In this document: piece after piece, positions 5,062-6,188 of the stretch | How the letters are laid out: each line of letters begins with the position of its first letter | How positions within the stretch are numbered: position 1 is the first letter of the stretch | Assembly (NCBI GenBank): GCA_028695865.1 | Contig: JAQVID010000214.1 | Span: 1 to 6,188, forward strand | DNA: 6,188 nucleotides | Source of the DNA: Thermoguttaceae bacterium | Lineage (GTDB): Bacteria > Planctomycetota > Planctomycetia > Pirellulales > Thermoguttaceae | Direction of reading: 5' to 3' | The notes under the pieces: model-generated | What the model saw: only the letters and a program-made list of their open reading frames with translations | Told to the model about the DNA's origin: nothing | The model's database searches: none | Translations under genes and position numbers: made by a program

Positions 5062-6072
5062 GGCGCACTTTTGGATCATTTCGTCGGGCCAAATGGAGGC
5101 CTGAACCTCTCCGATGTGAGCACAGCGAAGGAAGAACATGGTCAGACGCGACTGGCCGATTCCGCCGCCAATCGACAACGGAATACGATCCTCCAGGAGA
5201 GCGCGGTGAAAATACAGATTCTTTCGTTCGGAACAATGTTCTTTGTCGAGTTGTCGCAACAGCGCTTCGCTGTCGACACGAATTCCCATTGAAGAGACTT
5301 CAAAGGCGGAATCGAGTACCTTGTTGTACAGGACGATATCGCCGTTGAGTCCGAAATATCCGGGAGCGGTTTCCGTACTCCAGTCGTCGTAGTCCGGAGC
5401 ACGTCCATCGTGTTTGACGCCATTGGAAAGAGGATGCCCGATTCCAATGATAAAAATTGCGCCATACTCTTTCGCGAACAGGGATTCGCGTTCCTTTACG
5501 CTTTTGTCCGGATATTTTCGGAGGAGGTCTTCGGCGTGAATAAACGTAATTTTTTCCGGAAGTATGGGTTTGATGTGAGGATAGCGGACATAAACATCCT
5601 GTTCCGTTTCGTAAATACAGGCATAAATTTTTTCGACAATCGCCTTAAGAAAGTCGAGCGTTCGATCTTTCTTTTGGATTGTTCGTTCCCAATCCCATTG
5701 GTCAACATAAAGGGAATGAAGGTTGTCAAGTTCTTCATCGGCCCGAATCGCGTTCATATCGGTGTAAATACCGTATCCTGCGGGAATACCGTAAGCGCCG
5801 AGTTTCATTCTTTTCCATTTTGCGAGGGAATGAACAACTTCGGCCCGCTTGTCCGACATATCTTTAATCGGAAAAGCAACAGCGCGTTCCACGCCGTTCA
5901 GATCATCGTTGATACCGGTTCCCGACAAGACGAACAGCGGGGCGGTGACACGTCGCAAACGAAGAGCCGACGACAAACGCGTTCGGAACATATCCTTTTG
6001 TACTTCAATTGCCTGTTCCATCATCTCCGGCGGAAGGGTTGGAACATATCCGGTTGGTAAACATAATTGCAT
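5038..6072 (-). CDS. asnA: Aspartate--ammonia ligase (asparagine synthetase A)
   Basis: The 344-residue protein makes L-asparagine from L-aspartate, ammonia and ATP, releasing AMP and PPi, in the cytoplasm. It has the class II aminoacyl-tRNA-synthetase-like fold of AsnA and is full length (E. coli AsnA is 330 residues). Recognisable signatures in order: GINDDLNGVERAV (53-65), HSLAKWKR (81-88), LHSLYVDQWDWER (118-130), HDGRAPDYDDWS (221-232), LNGDIV (242-247), SSMGIRVD (260-267), IGGGIGQSR (301-309) and HIGEVQASIWP (319-329). The start at 6072 has AAGGAG (6079-6084 on plus) six bases upstream. It is convergent with the sigma-54 regulator and ends 196 bp from it. The 3' end is tandemly duplicated just downstream. 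No -24/-12 promoter is visible in its leader, so control by the neighbouring activator is not shown. Confidence 0.97.
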   Translation of the reverse strand: MQLCLPTGYVPTLPPEMMEQAIEVQKDMFRTRLSSALRLRRVTAPLFVLSGTGINDDLNGVERAVAFPIKDMSDKRAEVVHSLAKWKRMKLGAYGIPAGYGIYTDMNAIRADEELDNLHSLYVDQWDWERTIQKKDRTLDFLKAIVEKIYACIYETEQDVYVRYPHIKPILPEKITFIHAEDLLRKYPDKSVKERESLFAKEYGAIFIIGIGHPLSNGVKHDGRAPDYDDWSTETAPGYFGLNGDIVLYNKVLDSAFEVSSMGIRVDSEALLRQLDKEHCSERKNLYFHRALLEDRIPLSIGGGIGQSRLTMFFLRCAHIGEVQASIWPDEMIQKCAAAGITLR

Positions 6073-6078
6073 GACTAA

Positions 6079-6118
6079 CTCCTTTTTTCTTTTTTCTTTT
6101 TTTGTTTTCTTTTTTTAT
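6079..6118 (-). promoter_or_regulatory. asnA ribosome binding site with A-tract leader
   Basis: Reading toward asnA on the minus strand, runs of six to seven A residues separated by single G or C bases lead directly into AAGGAG and the start codon. The leader is almost pure purine and should be unstructured, which generally favours ribosome access. The A-runs are also prone to length variation. Upstream (6119-6173) is AT-rich with no clear -35/-10 pair that I can defend. Confidence 0.65.
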
Positions 6119-6173
6119 CTGTTGATCAATGTTGTTTTTATCATTTTTTGTTGATTCAGTTTTTGTCTGAGTC

Positions 6174-6188
6174 GCGATGTATCATCGC
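6174..6188. other. Perfect inverted repeat at window edge
   Basis: GCGATG (6174-6179) and CATCGC (6183-6188) are perfect arms around the three-base centre TAT, about 100 bp upstream of asnA. It could be an operator or part of a larger hairpin, but the window ends here, so its extent and neighbours are unknown. Confidence 0.45.

Noticed and set aside
5410..6060. Plus-strand ORF of 216 codons
   Set aside because: It lies wholly opposite asnA, whose family signatures are unmistakable, so it is an antisense shadow.

Overview
The window is bacterial chromosomal DNA of moderate GC content. It has three confident protein genes, one well-supported small gene, and an unusually high number of short tandem duplications between them. 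The regulator belongs to the sigma-54 activator class and has a NifA-type domain order, so the host uses RpoN. The AsnA protein is the ammonia-dependent asparagine synthetase common in Firmicutes, spirochaetes, Bacteroidetes and other mostly anaerobic groups. I cannot fix the phylum from this sequence alone; a host-associated anaerobe such as a spirochaete or a member of the Lentisphaerae/Planctomycetes group is only a guess.

Layout. Bases 1-1126 have no convincing intact gene. They hold a run of repeat families: a 29-bp tandem array (1-172), an 18-bp perfect array (309-389), paired 21-bp and 29-bp repeats, a degenerate 15-bp repeat, and a 96-bp direct repeat in two nearly identical copies (868-963 and 1006-1101) just before the first gene. 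Two decayed-looking reading frames lie among them. Bases 1127-2425 encode an M28-family zinc aminopeptidase-like protein with all metal ligands present and no signal peptide. Bases 2426-2934 are a long spacer with only a doubtful ORF fragment. A TTGACA/TATGCT promoter (2935-2962) and a strong ribosome binding site precede a 71-codon gene of unknown function (2987-3202). That gene is followed by a Gly/Tyr-coding hexamer repeat in another frame, and then by a GAF-AAA+-Fis sigma-54 activator (3300-4841). On the opposite strand and convergent with the regulator is asnA (6072-5038), preceded by an A-rich leader and a good ribosome binding site.

How the parts relate. The 71-aa gene and the regulator are probably co-transcribed from the 2935 promoter. 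The NifA-like regulator and asnA both suggest nitrogen or ammonia metabolism, but no -24/-12 promoter is visible near asnA, so a regulatory link is only an idea. The most notable structural feature is that the stop-codon regions of both convergent genes (regulator and asnA) have each been tandemly duplicated into the spacer between them, and a third repeat family (96 bp) starts exactly at the stop codon of a reading-frame fragment. The window therefore looks shaped by repeated short tandem duplication at gene ends.
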